DNA from: Desulfuromusa sp. | GTDB lineage: Bacteria > Desulfobacterota > Desulfuromonadia > Desulfuromonadales > Geopsychrobacteraceae | Assembly (NCBI GenBank): GCA_023145655.1 | Contig: JAGLDI010000100.1 | Span: 1 to 22,634 of the forward strand | Direction: 5' to 3' | DNA length: 22,634 nt | Shown: positions 9,216-17,268 of the stretch, piece by piece | Layout: each line of letters begins with the position of its first letter | How positions within the stretch are numbered: position 1 is the stretch's first letter | Translations under genes and position numbers: made by a program | Notes under the pieces: model-generated | The model's input: the letters and a program-made list of their open reading frames with translations, nothing else | Databases searched by the model: none | Told to the model about the DNA's origin: nothing

Positions 9216-10850
9216 TCAACGCGCGTATTTTTGTTCCATTTCAGGGACAAACCAGCGATTAAAATTATAGCGTATCCCGGCCGGGGCCGGTTTTACCCCG
9301 CGAAATCGCTTAGATACCGCCGGCAACGCCTCACCAATATAGAGAAACGTGTAGGGTTGCTCTTCTGCCAATATTTCCTGGAAACGGTCATAAATAACCT
9401 TACGCTGCTGTTGATCAAAAACCCGGCGCCCTTTTTCCAGTAAACTATCGACCTCGGGATTCTTAAAACCAATAAAATTCAGCTGACGGGGGCCGGTTTT
9501 ACTCGAATGCCAGATATTGTACTGATCCGGCTCTGGGCCACCCGTCCAACCGAGAATTGTTGCATCAAAATTGCCCGGATTGATAAACTCTTTGAGAAAT
9601 GTCGCCCATTCAATAATCCGTAATTTGACCTCGATACCAACTTCCTTAAAGCGCCGTTGAATAATTTCACCCGTCTTCGAACGTAGGTCATTCCCTTGAT
9701 TAGTGACAATAGTAAAGGCCAACTTCTTGCCATCCTTATCCAGAATGCCATCATCATCACGGTCCTGCCAACCGGCTTCAGCTAAAAGCTGTCGTGCTTT
9801 CTCCGGATTATACCCATATTTTGGAACGTTATCATTATACACCCAGGTATCCGGCTTATATGGTCCGGTTGCCACCTTACCATAGCCGAGCAGAACTCCA
9901 TCAATAAGTTCCTGTTTATTAATGGCGTAAGAAAGGGCATGACGAACCCGTTTATCCTGAAAAATTGGATGCTTCAAATTGTAGCCAAGGTAGGTATAAC
10001 CAAAGTTCAAATAACGATATTTATTATACAAACGTCTGAATGCGGAAGTATCTGTCTGCCGATCAAACTGTAACGGGGAAAGCCCCATATAATCAAGGCT
10101 GCCCGTTTGTAACTCAAGAAACTGGGTGGAGATATCGGGAATAATTCGATAGACAACCCGCTTGAGATAAGGTTGTCCTTCAAAATAGTCAGAATTTGAT
10201 TCAAGGACGATTTTCTCCCCCCCGACCCACTCAGAAAAACGATAGGGACCGGTCCCGATCGGCTTACGCGCCAATGAACTCTTGGTGATATCCTCCCCTT
10301 CCAACAGGTGCCTGGGATGAATCGACATCGCCCAACTGATTAAGGCTGGAGCATAGGGCTTGTCATAGTGGACAATAAAAGTATATGGATCAGGCGTCTC
10401 TATTCCAGTCACCTGTTTGAACGATTCAGCATAAGCTGTCGGAGTTTTTGGATCGATATAAAGTTGATAGTTAAATTTCACATCAGCTGAAGTAAATGGT
10501 GCCCCATCGTGCCAGGTGACCCCTTTATGCAGATAAAAAGTGATCGTCAAATTATCTTCTGAAATATCCCAGGATTCCGCCAGTTCCCCCTCTATCTGTA
10601 GATTTTTGTCGTATCGAACCAATCCGTTATAAATCAAGCCATTGATCTCACTCGATGCGGAATCAGAAGCCAGAACTGGCAACAGAGTACTGGCATCCCC
10701 AATTGAAGATTCAATGAAAGTGTCGCCATATGCCGGGGTCAACGCCTCTGTAATTCCGGGATGACTGCTTTCATTACGGTTCTCACAGCCGCCAAGAAGC
10801 AGAATAGCAAAAAAAATCAACAGGGAATCCCGGTAAAAAATATTTATCAT
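9216..10850 (-). CDS. Peptide ABC transporter substrate-binding lipoprotein (SBP_bac_5 family)
   Basis: This is the periplasmic-side solute receptor of the adjacent peptide-type importer, probably anchored as a lipoprotein. From the ATG at 10850 it is 544 residues, with hydrophobic segment SLLIFFAILLLGGC and lipobox cysteine at residue 22. The mature protein shows the SBP_bac_5 pattern: LIYNGLVRYDKNLQIEGELA, the core WHDGAPFTSADVKFNY, IGTGPYRF, then FQDKRVRHALSYAINKQELI and ATILGWTGGPEPDQYNIWHS. An alternative ATG at 10868 overlaps the previous gene's stop and would add six residues including an acidic one to the signal peptide; the shorter start looks better, but the choice is not certain. 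No ATPase gene accompanies it. Confidence 0.92.
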   Translation of the reverse strand: MINIFYRDSLLIFFAILLLGGCENRNESSHPGITEALTPAYGDTFIESSIGDASTLLPVLASDSASSEINGLIYNGLVRYDKNLQIEGELAESWDISEDNLTITFYLHKGVTWHDGAPFTSADVKFNYQLYIDPKTPTAYAESFKQVTGIETPDPYTFIVHYDKPYAPALISWAMSIHPRHLLEGEDITKSSLARKPIGTGPYRFSEWVGGEKIVLESNSDYFEGQPYLKRVVYRIIPDISTQFLELQTGSLDYMGLSPLQFDRQTDTSAFRRLYNKYRYLNFGYTYLGYNLKHPIFQDKRVRHALSYAINKQELIDGVLLGYGKVATGPYKPDTWVYNDNVPKYGYNPEKARQLLAEAGWQDRDDDGILDKDGKKLAFTIVTNQGNDLRSKTGEIIQRRFKEVGIEVKLRIIEWATFLKEFINPGNFDATILGWTGGPEPDQYNIWHSSKTGPRQLNFIGFKNPEVDSLLEKGRRVFDQQQRKVIYDRFQEILAEEQPYTFLYIGEALPAVSKRFRGVKPAPAGIRYNFNRWFVPEMEQKYAR

Positions 10851-10864
10851 TGGTTTATCCCAGC

Positions 10865-11626
10865 TCATTCAGGAAATTCTTCAATTGGAATGTTGACGGG
10901 GGGTTTTAAAGAAAACCGGACCGGCTCAATAGTTGTGTTAACCTTCAGTTCGGAAAGTTCAAGCTTAATCCGAATCTTCTCAAGTGGCATCATAATTTTG
11001 ATCCACTGAGGGAACTGGTTTTGGGGGGGGAATTTTTGATAATCAACGGCAAGGTACTTTTCCCTGCCAGTAAAATAGCGACAACCAATCAGCCTAAATT
11101 GCCGATCGAACAGCAACTCCTGCCGGCTATTATTGTGACCCGACAAAGTCAACGTCAAGATTTTTTTCGACACCGTAATATTGCTTTCCTGGTGCATAAT
11201 CAGTGGCGGTCCATATAACAACAGAGCAAGCAAATCTTCCACTGCCAGGGGAACTTTGACAAAGCGATAAAGGTTTTTATAACTGGCTGGACCACGGTAA
11301 AATCGACCAGGAACCGTCGTATTGAGAAACACTGACAGAGTTTCACCGTCAGAAGCAAGCTGGAGCAAAAGCAGACCAAATCCATTGAGTACATCAGTCC
11401 GTAATTGATCAGGTTTTTGCAATAAAAGAAACTGTTGGCTGGGGAAAAACTTAATTCCAGTGGTCATAGAGACACTCGCTGTAGCATCTAACGATGTGTA
11501 ACGCCTCGAATTGGCGGTGACACTATCCAATAACTCCTGTGCCATAGGAACCTCGGTCCATACCGGCTCAGAGCGATGAATACAGCCACTCAGCAGAATA
11601 ATCAGGGCTAAAATCAACCAGCGCAT
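10865..11626 (-). CDS. LolB-like / DUF4292-type outer-membrane lipoprotein
   Basis: A 253-residue predicted lipoprotein: MRWLILALIILLSGC with the lipidated cysteine at residue 15. The mature part is mostly alternating beta-strands with an early SLDATASVSM segment and FFPSQQFLLLQKPDQLRTDVL, a pattern typical of the LolA/LolB half-barrel fold and of DUF4292 proteins. It may receive lipoproteins at the outer membrane as LolB does. The neighbouring TPR-lipoprotein gene supports this, since in Pseudomonas a TPR lipoprotein gene lies next to lolB; but the sequence is divergent and the role is inferred. The ATG at 11626 shares a base with the TGA of the TPR gene and has GGAG 8 bases upstream, so it is preferred over a TTG one codon earlier. 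Confidence 0.75.
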   Translation of the reverse strand: MRWLILALIILLSGCIHRSEPVWTEVPMAQELLDSVTANSRRYTSLDATASVSMTTGIKFFPSQQFLLLQKPDQLRTDVLNGFGLLLLQLASDGETLSVFLNTTVPGRFYRGPASYKNLYRFVKVPLAVEDLLALLLYGPPLIMHQESNITVSKKILTLTLSGHNNSRQELLFDRQFRLIGCRYFTGREKYLAVDYQKFPPQNQFPQWIKIMMPLEKIRIKLELSELKVNTTIEPVRFSLKPPVNIPIEEFPE

Positions 11627-13365
11627 CAATCGCTCTCCAATAGAAGTTGTCTGAGTTTTTCTTCAACCTGTAACGAATCCGGAGCTATCTTTAGCGCTGC
11701 CCGGTAGGCTGATTCTGCCTTCTGGGAAAGTTTCATCGCCCAATAGAGATCACCAAGGTGCTCTTGAATCACTGCATCTTCTGGGTGTAACTTAATCGCC
11801 CTTTCAAGCTGCTCACGGCTTTCAAGATAGCGCCCCAGCTTAAAATAGACCCATCCCAAAGTATCAGCGATATAACCACTTGGTTTTAGCTTCAACGCTT
11901 TCTCTGCCCGGGACAATGCCAGTTCGAGATCGATCCCGCTCTCTGCCTGCCCGTAAGCAAGGAAGTTCAAGGCATCGGGATGGGCAACATCCAATGATAG
12001 AATTTTTTCCATTATCAGGATTGCAGCCTGATGCTTATCCAACTTTTCATAAAGCGCCCCAAGCAGGTAAAGCAACTGAACATCTTCCGGGTATTTTTCT
12101 ACTCCAGCCAGTGCAATATCAATAGCCTGTTTATAGTCGCCACTATCATCGAGAAAAACGACAAGATAGTAATATAAATCTTGGCGCTCTGTCCCCTCTT
12201 TGAGCAACTGCTGTAAAATCAAAATAGCACGATCATTCTGATCAAATCGTTTGTACAGATAGGCTAACTGCAATGCTGACTCAGTATAAATCGGTGAATC
12301 TTTGTTCAGCGGCTCTAAAACAGCAATCGCCTCTGCTAACTTTTCCTGTTCTGCTAGAGATATAGAGAGATAATAACGGCTGTCGCCTTCAACATCACCC
12401 GCTTGCAGGAGCAAGCGAAACGTGTTCTCAGCTTCAATCCATTCTTTTTGTTCCAACTGGATCAGCCCTATTTGATTGATCGTCTTCAGATTATCGGGAA
12501 ACTGCTGCTGGACCGCTTTGAGTTGGACCAGAGCCGCGTCCAACCGATTCTGTTTAAGAAGGTATTGTGCCAGCTGTTGTCTAACCGCCGCCGACCGGGG
12601 ATTTCTGGCAATGAAGGATTGATATAATTCAAGGGCCGCGGCAGAATCCTCCTTCTCCAATATTTTTCCAAACTCGAGGACCACCTGCAACTGATCTGGC
12701 TGCCGTTCCAGTAACTGACGATAGGTGGCAGAGGCCTTATCCGGTTGCTGTTCATTCAGATAAAGACGTGCCAGCGTCAGTCGTGCGAGCTCAGCATCCG
12801 GATGCTTTTCGAGCAGTGATTCCAAAATAGTTATTGCCTTACTCTTTTGCTCCAATCGGGCAAGTGCCATAGCCAACCGCAGTGACAATCCTGCACTTTC
12901 GGGTTTCAGCTCTGCCGCGCGGCGAAAATGATCGACGGCCAGGGAATACTTTTGTTGAAAGCTGAAAACATCCCCCAATAGCTCATGCCCTGCGGTATTT
13001 TCCGGATTCTTCGCTAACAGAGTTCCCAAAATAACAACCGCCTGCTCTGGTTGTTCCCGGTGCAGATAGGCTCTGGAAAGAATCAACTGTAAATACTCAG
13101 ACTGTGGGTCAGAACCAATGGCCCGCTCAAGAGCAGGAATCGCCTCATCCCAACGATCTTCAGCTCCAAGCATTCTGAATTCACTGAAAGAAAAAAAAGC
13201 CTTAGCTTCCGGCTCAACCAGTTTGGATTGATATTTAACGGAACTGACATTTTCCTGAACAGGTATTCGAGATTGATCGACAGCGACACAACCGGGAATA
13301 ATTAGCAGAGCGAAAAACCAGCTGAAAACTATTTTTTTAACCTTTAAAGCAGACCGAATCTTCAA
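11626..13365 (-). CDS. Multi-TPR lipoprotein
   Basis: A predicted lipoprotein of about 579 residues made almost entirely of tetratricopeptide repeats (roughly 14), such as YLQLILSRAYLHREQPEQAV, AGHELLGDVFSFQQKYSLAV and IADTLGWVYFKLGRYLESRE. TPR arrays are protein-docking scaffolds; the conserved C-terminal ALNFLAY and TLGWVYFKLGRY segments are common in envelope TPR lipoproteins. The start needs care: ATGs at 13458, 13431, 13425 and 13392 have no ribosome binding site, whereas a TTG at 13365 has AAGGA 7 bases upstream. It yields a compact signal peptide with a basic start (KIRSALKVKK) and a hydrophobic run ending at C26. I chose the TTG; 13392 is the main alternative. It is the first gene of the nine-gene cluster, behind the promoter at 13469-13497. 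Confidence 0.85.
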   Translation of the reverse strand: MKIRSALKVKKIVFSWFFALLIIPGCVAVDQSRIPVQENVSSVKYQSKLVEPEAKAFFSFSEFRMLGAEDRWDEAIPALERAIGSDPQSEYLQLILSRAYLHREQPEQAVVILGTLLAKNPENTAGHELLGDVFSFQQKYSLAVDHFRRAAELKPESAGLSLRLAMALARLEQKSKAITILESLLEKHPDAELARLTLARLYLNEQQPDKASATYRQLLERQPDQLQVVLEFGKILEKEDSAAALELYQSFIARNPRSAAVRQQLAQYLLKQNRLDAALVQLKAVQQQFPDNLKTINQIGLIQLEQKEWIEAENTFRLLLQAGDVEGDSRYYLSISLAEQEKLAEAIAVLEPLNKDSPIYTESALQLAYLYKRFDQNDRAILILQQLLKEGTERQDLYYYLVVFLDDSGDYKQAIDIALAGVEKYPEDVQLLYLLGALYEKLDKHQAAILIMEKILSLDVAHPDALNFLAYGQAESGIDLELALSRAEKALKLKPSGYIADTLGWVYFKLGRYLESREQLERAIKLHPEDAVIQEHLGDLYWAMKLSQKAESAYRAALKIAPDSLQVEEKLRQLLLESD

Positions 13366-13468
13366 AAACTGATCCTTCAGACTAAGTGACATTATGTCAA
13401 TAAACAACTTATCGTTAAGTAGCATACTCATTTTGCGAGGGTCAAACCCTTTAAGCATCGGCTAACCA

Positions 13469-13497
13469 ATCATACATGACTGAGATATCTATGTAAA
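13469..13497 (-). promoter_or_regulatory. Sigma70-type promoter for the TPR-lipoprotein/peptide-transporter cluster
   Basis: On the minus strand TTTACA (13497-13492) and TATGAT (13474-13469) are separated by 17 bases. Transcription would start near 13462, leaving a leader of about 95 bases to the preferred TTG start at 13365. It is back to back with the plus-strand promoter at 13528-13556. Confidence 0.65.
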
Positions 13498-13527
13498 TTC
13501 CTTCTATGTGAAATTTATAATTATTTG

Positions 13528-13556
13528 TTGTAATTCTCCCCCTACAGGATTATTCT
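13528..13556 (+). promoter_or_regulatory. Candidate promoter for the SLC5-phosphatase operon, overlapping an inverted repeat
   Basis: TTGTAA (13528-13533) and TATTCT (13551-13556) are 17 bases apart, a moderate sigma70-like match. A perfect 6-base inverted repeat, CTACAG (13542-13547) and CTGTAG (13555-13560) with a 7-base centre, covers the spacer and the -10 box, a placement suitable for a repressor site. The function of the repeat is inferred. Confidence 0.45.
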
Positions 13557-13636
13557 GTAGTACAATTACTTGTGATCAGAGAACTTAATCGCAAACTTTT
13601 TAGGATTTATTGATTAGAGTTGGGAAAGGTCTGCTG

Positions 13637-13888
13637 ATGAAAGAATCAAAAAAAAGCTTAATCAGAGAAGCATGGATTCTCTGTCTGATTCTTGGCTTGG
13701 TCATGATTAATTTCCCCTTTATCCATATTTTCAACTCGGCACAATCGATTTTTGGCCTACCCAAATTGGTCCTCTACTTCTTTATTGGCTGGCCGCTCTC
13801 AATCGGTGTTATCTGGTACTTTGTCCATTTCATAGAAAAAGATTCGCAAAATAGTTCTGCTGTAATAAAGGATAAAAGCGAGCCATGA
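13637..13888 (+). CDS. Small two-helix membrane protein coupled to the SLC5-phosphatase gene
   Basis: An 83-residue protein with a basic N-terminus (MKESKKSLIREAW), two predicted transmembrane helices (about residues 13-33 and 45-69) and a polar cytoplasmic tail. The ATG at 13637 has AAGG 7 bases upstream and is preferred over an in-frame TTG at 13610. Its TGA overlaps the ATG of the next gene as ATGA, so the two are translationally coupled. Short two-helix proteins often accompany sodium:solute symporters (DUF485/DUF4212 types), and the SLC5-linked kinase CbrA of Pseudomonas is preceded by a small coupled ORF, cbrX. By analogy this may be an accessory subunit of the transporter-like sensor. 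I could not assign it to a named family. Confidence 0.8.
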   Translation: MKESKKSLIREAWILCLILGLVMINFPFIHIFNSAQSIFGLPKLVLYFFIGWPLSIGVIWYFVHFIEKDSQNSSAVIKDKSEP

Positions 13889-16800
13889 TTGCAGCAAAGA
13901 CCATTCTTTTTATGTCTGTTATCTCAACAAAAATGGTTCTATTCGTTTCTTTTGGTTATTTTGTCCTGTTATTCCTGGTTGCCTGCTATGCCGAAAAATG
14001 TCGTAAAACCGGCAACTGTCTGCTGAAAAATTCACATATTTACTCATTGTCGCTGGCGGTCTATTGCACCAGTTGGACATTTTACGGCAGTGTTGGTAAA
14101 GCGGCAACCAGTGGTCTGGATTTTTTACCAATCTATCTGGGGCCAACTCTGATTGCTTTTACCTGGTGGTTTTTTCTGCGTAAGATGTTGCTTATCAGCA
14201 AACAACAAAATATCACCAGTATTGCCGATTTTCTTTCTAGTCGATATGATCGATCTACCGTCCTCGGTGCAATTGTTACCCTATTTGCGGTCTTTGGCAT
14301 CACCCCCTATATCGCTCTGCAGTTGAAAGCCATTGCTCAGACGTTAAGCATCCTGACAATACCGTTAGCAACCCAGAATCATGGGTTAGGCAGCTACCTC
14401 CCGGGCAATATTGATATTGCCTTTATTGTCGCCCTGCTACTGGCGATATTTGGCATATTATTTGGAGCCAGAACCCTCGATTCATCAGAGAAACATGAGG
14501 GGCTGGTCGTAGCGGTTGCCTTTGAATCAATCGTTAAGTTGGTCGCCTTTCTTGCCGTTGGTATTTTTGTGACCTACGGTTTGTTTGATGGTTTTATTGA
14601 TATTTTCCAACGATTTTCAGAACAATTCCCAGAACGTAATGACCTGCTACTCCTTGGCACAGCTCAAACTCCTTACATTAAATGGTTTACCTTAATTGTT
14701 CTGTCGATGATGGCAGTCATGTTTCTCCCCCGGCAATTTCACATTATGATCACTGAAAATACCGATGAACAACATATCAAATCGGCAATGTGGAAGTTTC
14801 CTGCTTATCTTTTTCTAATAAACTTGTTTGTTCTCCCGATTGCCCTTGGTGGACTGATACTTAACGGTGGAGATACCTCTCTAGCTGACTATTTCGTTTT
14901 AACTCTTCCCCTCTCGACAGGACACCCCTGGTTGGCTCTGCTGGTCTTCGTTGGGGGGGTATCAGCCTCAGCTGGAATGGTCATGGTTTCCTCGGTCGCA
15001 ACAGCAACCATGGTTCTGAACCACTTGGCCATGCCGATCATTCTCAAAATGAATTTCCGCTCCCAAAACCTCCCCCGCATCTTGATCAACATCAAACGAC
15101 TCGGGATTCTCGGAATTATTTTTATCGGTTATTTCTATTTCAAGGCAATTGGCGATTCCTACGCTCTGGTTAATATGGGGCTGATCTCTTTTGCTGCCGT
15201 CACCCAATTTGCGCCAGCCATTATTGGTGGTCTTTTCTGGAAAAGAGGCAATCGCATAGCAGCCATTGCAGGGGTCAGTTTTGGCTTTATCCTGTGGTTT
15301 TATACCCTGCTCATTCCATCATTTGTTCGCTCTGGTTGGCTCAGCTCAGACATTCTGAATAATGGACCATATGGAATTACCCTCCTGAAGCCTCTGGAGT
15401 TATTTGGCCTGCACGGATTTGATATTTATACCCACTCCCTGCTCTGGAGTATGTTTTTCAACCTGGCTGCTTATTTAACGTTATCTTTTTTTGCTAAACA
15501 AGCTGAATCTGAGACACTTCAAGCGGAAGCATTTGTCGACATCTATCGGGATCAATCAATCCAACCGGAAAAATTAACCCGGATCAGCAAAGCCCCGACT
15601 ATCATGGAATTTGTTGAGCTGATGTCCAAGTTCATTGGAGAAGAAGCCGCTCAAGACGCCATATCTGAATATTTAAGTCAGCAGGAAATTAGTGCCCAAG
15701 GTGGACTTTCCGACCACGAGATTCCAAACCTGAAAAGCTTTACCGAACGCACCCTGGCTGGGTATGTTGGCGCTGCACCAGCACGTATCATTCTGGAAAA
15801 TTACCTCTCTGCGCGTGGCAGTGAAATGGAAGATGTCTTTGATATCTTTGGTACTGTCACCATCAGTAACGCGTCCAGTCGAGAGCAATTGAGCGTGCTG
15901 TATGATGCTGCACAAATTGTTTCCAGTGAAGAAGACCTCCAGAAGACTCTCGACGGGATCCTTGAGTTACTTGCTCAACAATTTAAATTTGATCTCTGTG
16001 TGATCCGTTTTCTGGAACCAGAATCGATGACACTGATCGTCAAAAGCCTGGTCGGCTCATCCTCGAAGCATTTTGGTCAGTTTGAGCGCAATCTCAATAT
16101 GGATACCTATATTGGTCAAACATTTCTAACCAGTACAACCACCGTTGTCAATGATGCTGATACCGTTGAAAAGCCGGTATCGGCAGAAAATATCAAACGG
16201 GACGGAATTACCTGTCTGGCCCATACGCCAATTATCTTTGAAGGGGAATCTATTGGCATTCTTTCCGCTTTTTCTAAAACCGCAAAAGGGATTTTCACCA
16301 AGGAATTTATTGCCCTTTTTGAAAACTTGGCTGCTCAAATTGGGATCGCCTGGCGTAACGATCAACAGTTACAAAAACTGCTCCAAGGCCGTGAACAAGA
16401 GCGGGAGATGCAGATTGCCAGAGATATTCAAAAAGACCTTCTCCCGACCAACCTTCCCACCTCAGGAAAGATTGCCATTGCGGGGCTCTGCGTCCCGGCC
16501 CACCAAGTGGGAGGCGATTATTATGATTTCATTGAGCGTGGAAACTTATGCTCCGACCTGATCATTGCTGACGTATCGGGACACAACATTGGTTCTGCAC
16601 TGATCATGGCTGAAACACGGACATTTATCCATGCCCGCATACAAGATATCAAACAACCGGCCAAGATGTTACAAGCCCTTAACGGATATTTTCTCAAAGA
16701 CCTTGACCGTTCAGAGCTATTTGTCACGATGTTTTATCTCCAATATAATCCCAAAAACCATCGACTGATTTACGCAAATGCCGGACACAATACCCCCCTG

Positions 16801-17127
16801 CTGTGGAAAAAACAAAAACGGAAAATTGAAATTCTGGATGCTGAGGGTTTAATTTTCGGGATTAAAAAAGATATTGCTTTTGAACAAAAAGCGACCGACC
16901 TTGAACCGGGAGACATTTTGCTACTCTATACCGATGGAATCATTGAAGCTGAAAGCAGAGATAAGCTCTTTTTCGGCATCGAGAGGCTTAGTAAAGTCCT
17001 TGAAGATTGTGATAATTTAAGTCCACAAGAGTTGATCGACCAGATCATGACTCAAGGGCGAATTTTCACCGGAATGCGCCACTTTAAAGATGATGTTACA
17101 CTGGTTGTTATGAAGATTTTAGAATAG
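13885..17127 (+). CDS. SLC5 (sodium:solute symporter) - GAF - PP2C/SpoIIE phosphatase fusion
   Basis: A 1080-residue membrane sensor-phosphatase. Residues 1-540 are a multi-helix SLC5 domain of the CbrA-like type, with VYCTSWTFYGSVGKA and GLDFLPIYLGPTL near the start and SIADFLSSRYDRS after it. Residues about 555-650 form a soluble helical linker (FTERTLAGYVGAAPARIIL) like the STAC-type region that follows SLC5 in transporter-kinases. A GAF domain (about 667-830) and a charged helix (REQEREMQIARDIQKDLLP) come next. The RsbU/SpoIIE-type PP2C domain (866-1080) keeps its metal-binding motifs: GGDYYD with D878, ADVSGH with D896, YTDG with D1017, and KDD with D1069/D1070. The catalytic domain therefore looks active, and its expected substrate is a phospho-serine STAS protein such as the one encoded next. 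Whether the SLC5 part still transports, and what it binds, is unknown. Confidence 0.93.
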   Translation: MIAAKTILFMSVISTKMVLFVSFGYFVLLFLVACYAEKCRKTGNCLLKNSHIYSLSLAVYCTSWTFYGSVGKAATSGLDFLPIYLGPTLIAFTWWFFLRKMLLISKQQNITSIADFLSSRYDRSTVLGAIVTLFAVFGITPYIALQLKAIAQTLSILTIPLATQNHGLGSYLPGNIDIAFIVALLLAIFGILFGARTLDSSEKHEGLVVAVAFESIVKLVAFLAVGIFVTYGLFDGFIDIFQRFSEQFPERNDLLLLGTAQTPYIKWFTLIVLSMMAVMFLPRQFHIMITENTDEQHIKSAMWKFPAYLFLINLFVLPIALGGLILNGGDTSLADYFVLTLPLSTGHPWLALLVFVGGVSASAGMVMVSSVATATMVLNHLAMPIILKMNFRSQNLPRILINIKRLGILGIIFIGYFYFKAIGDSYALVNMGLISFAAVTQFAPAIIGGLFWKRGNRIAAIAGVSFGFILWFYTLLIPSFVRSGWLSSDILNNGPYGITLLKPLELFGLHGFDIYTHSLLWSMFFNLAAYLTLSFFAKQAESETLQAEAFVDIYRDQSIQPEKLTRISKAPTIMEFVELMSKFIGEEAAQDAISEYLSQQEISAQGGLSDHEIPNLKSFTERTLAGYVGAAPARIILENYLSARGSEMEDVFDIFGTVTISNASSREQLSVLYDAAQIVSSEEDLQKTLDGILELLAQQFKFDLCVIRFLEPESMTLIVKSLVGSSSKHFGQFERNLNMDTYIGQTFLTSTTTVVNDADTVEKPVSAENIKRDGITCLAHTPIIFEGESIGILSAFSKTAKGIFTKEFIALFENLAAQIGIAWRNDQQLQKLLQGREQEREMQIARDIQKDLLPTNLPTSGKIAIAGLCVPAHQVGGDYYDFIERGNLCSDLIIADVSGHNIGSALIMAETRTFIHARIQDIKQPAKMLQALNGYFLKDLDRSELFVTMFYLQYNPKNHRLIYANAGHNTPLLWKKQKRKIEILDAEGLIFGIKKDIAFEQKATDLEPGDILLLYTDGIIEAESRDKLFFGIERLSKVLEDCDNLSPQELIDQIMTQGRIFTGMRHFKDDVTLVVMKILE

Positions 17128-17211
17128 ATATCTGGCCAGTTTATAACGTCTAACAGAACGCAAAATATTATCGGGATTGATTGATTTAGTACCACCATAG
17201 TGAAAATAAGG

Positions 17212-17217
17212 TATAAT
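17212..17217 (+). promoter_or_regulatory. Possible -10 element upstream of the STAS gene
   Basis: A perfect TATAAT lies 52 bases before the STAS ATG, in the 141-base gap after the phosphatase gene. No convincing -35 box sits 16-18 bases upstream, so this is only a candidate for a separate STAS promoter. Confidence 0.3.
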
Positions 17218-17268
17218 AAGGAGAACTTGGAAATTCTATCATTACACTTATAAACAAGGAGTATTTGG

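Noticed and set aside
11626..13365. Repeated sequence in the TPR gene as a possible DNA repeat array
   Set aside because: The repetition is at the protein level (degenerate 34-residue TPR units); the DNA units are not similar enough to be a tandem repeat.
13561..13566. TACAAT as an alternative -10 box for the sensor operon
   Set aside because: No -35-like hexamer lies 16-18 bases upstream; the 13528-13556 pair fits better.
17227..17254. Promoter-like TTGGAA-N16-TATAAA in front of the STAS gene
   Set aside because: Transcription would begin inside the ribosome binding site, leaving almost no leader.
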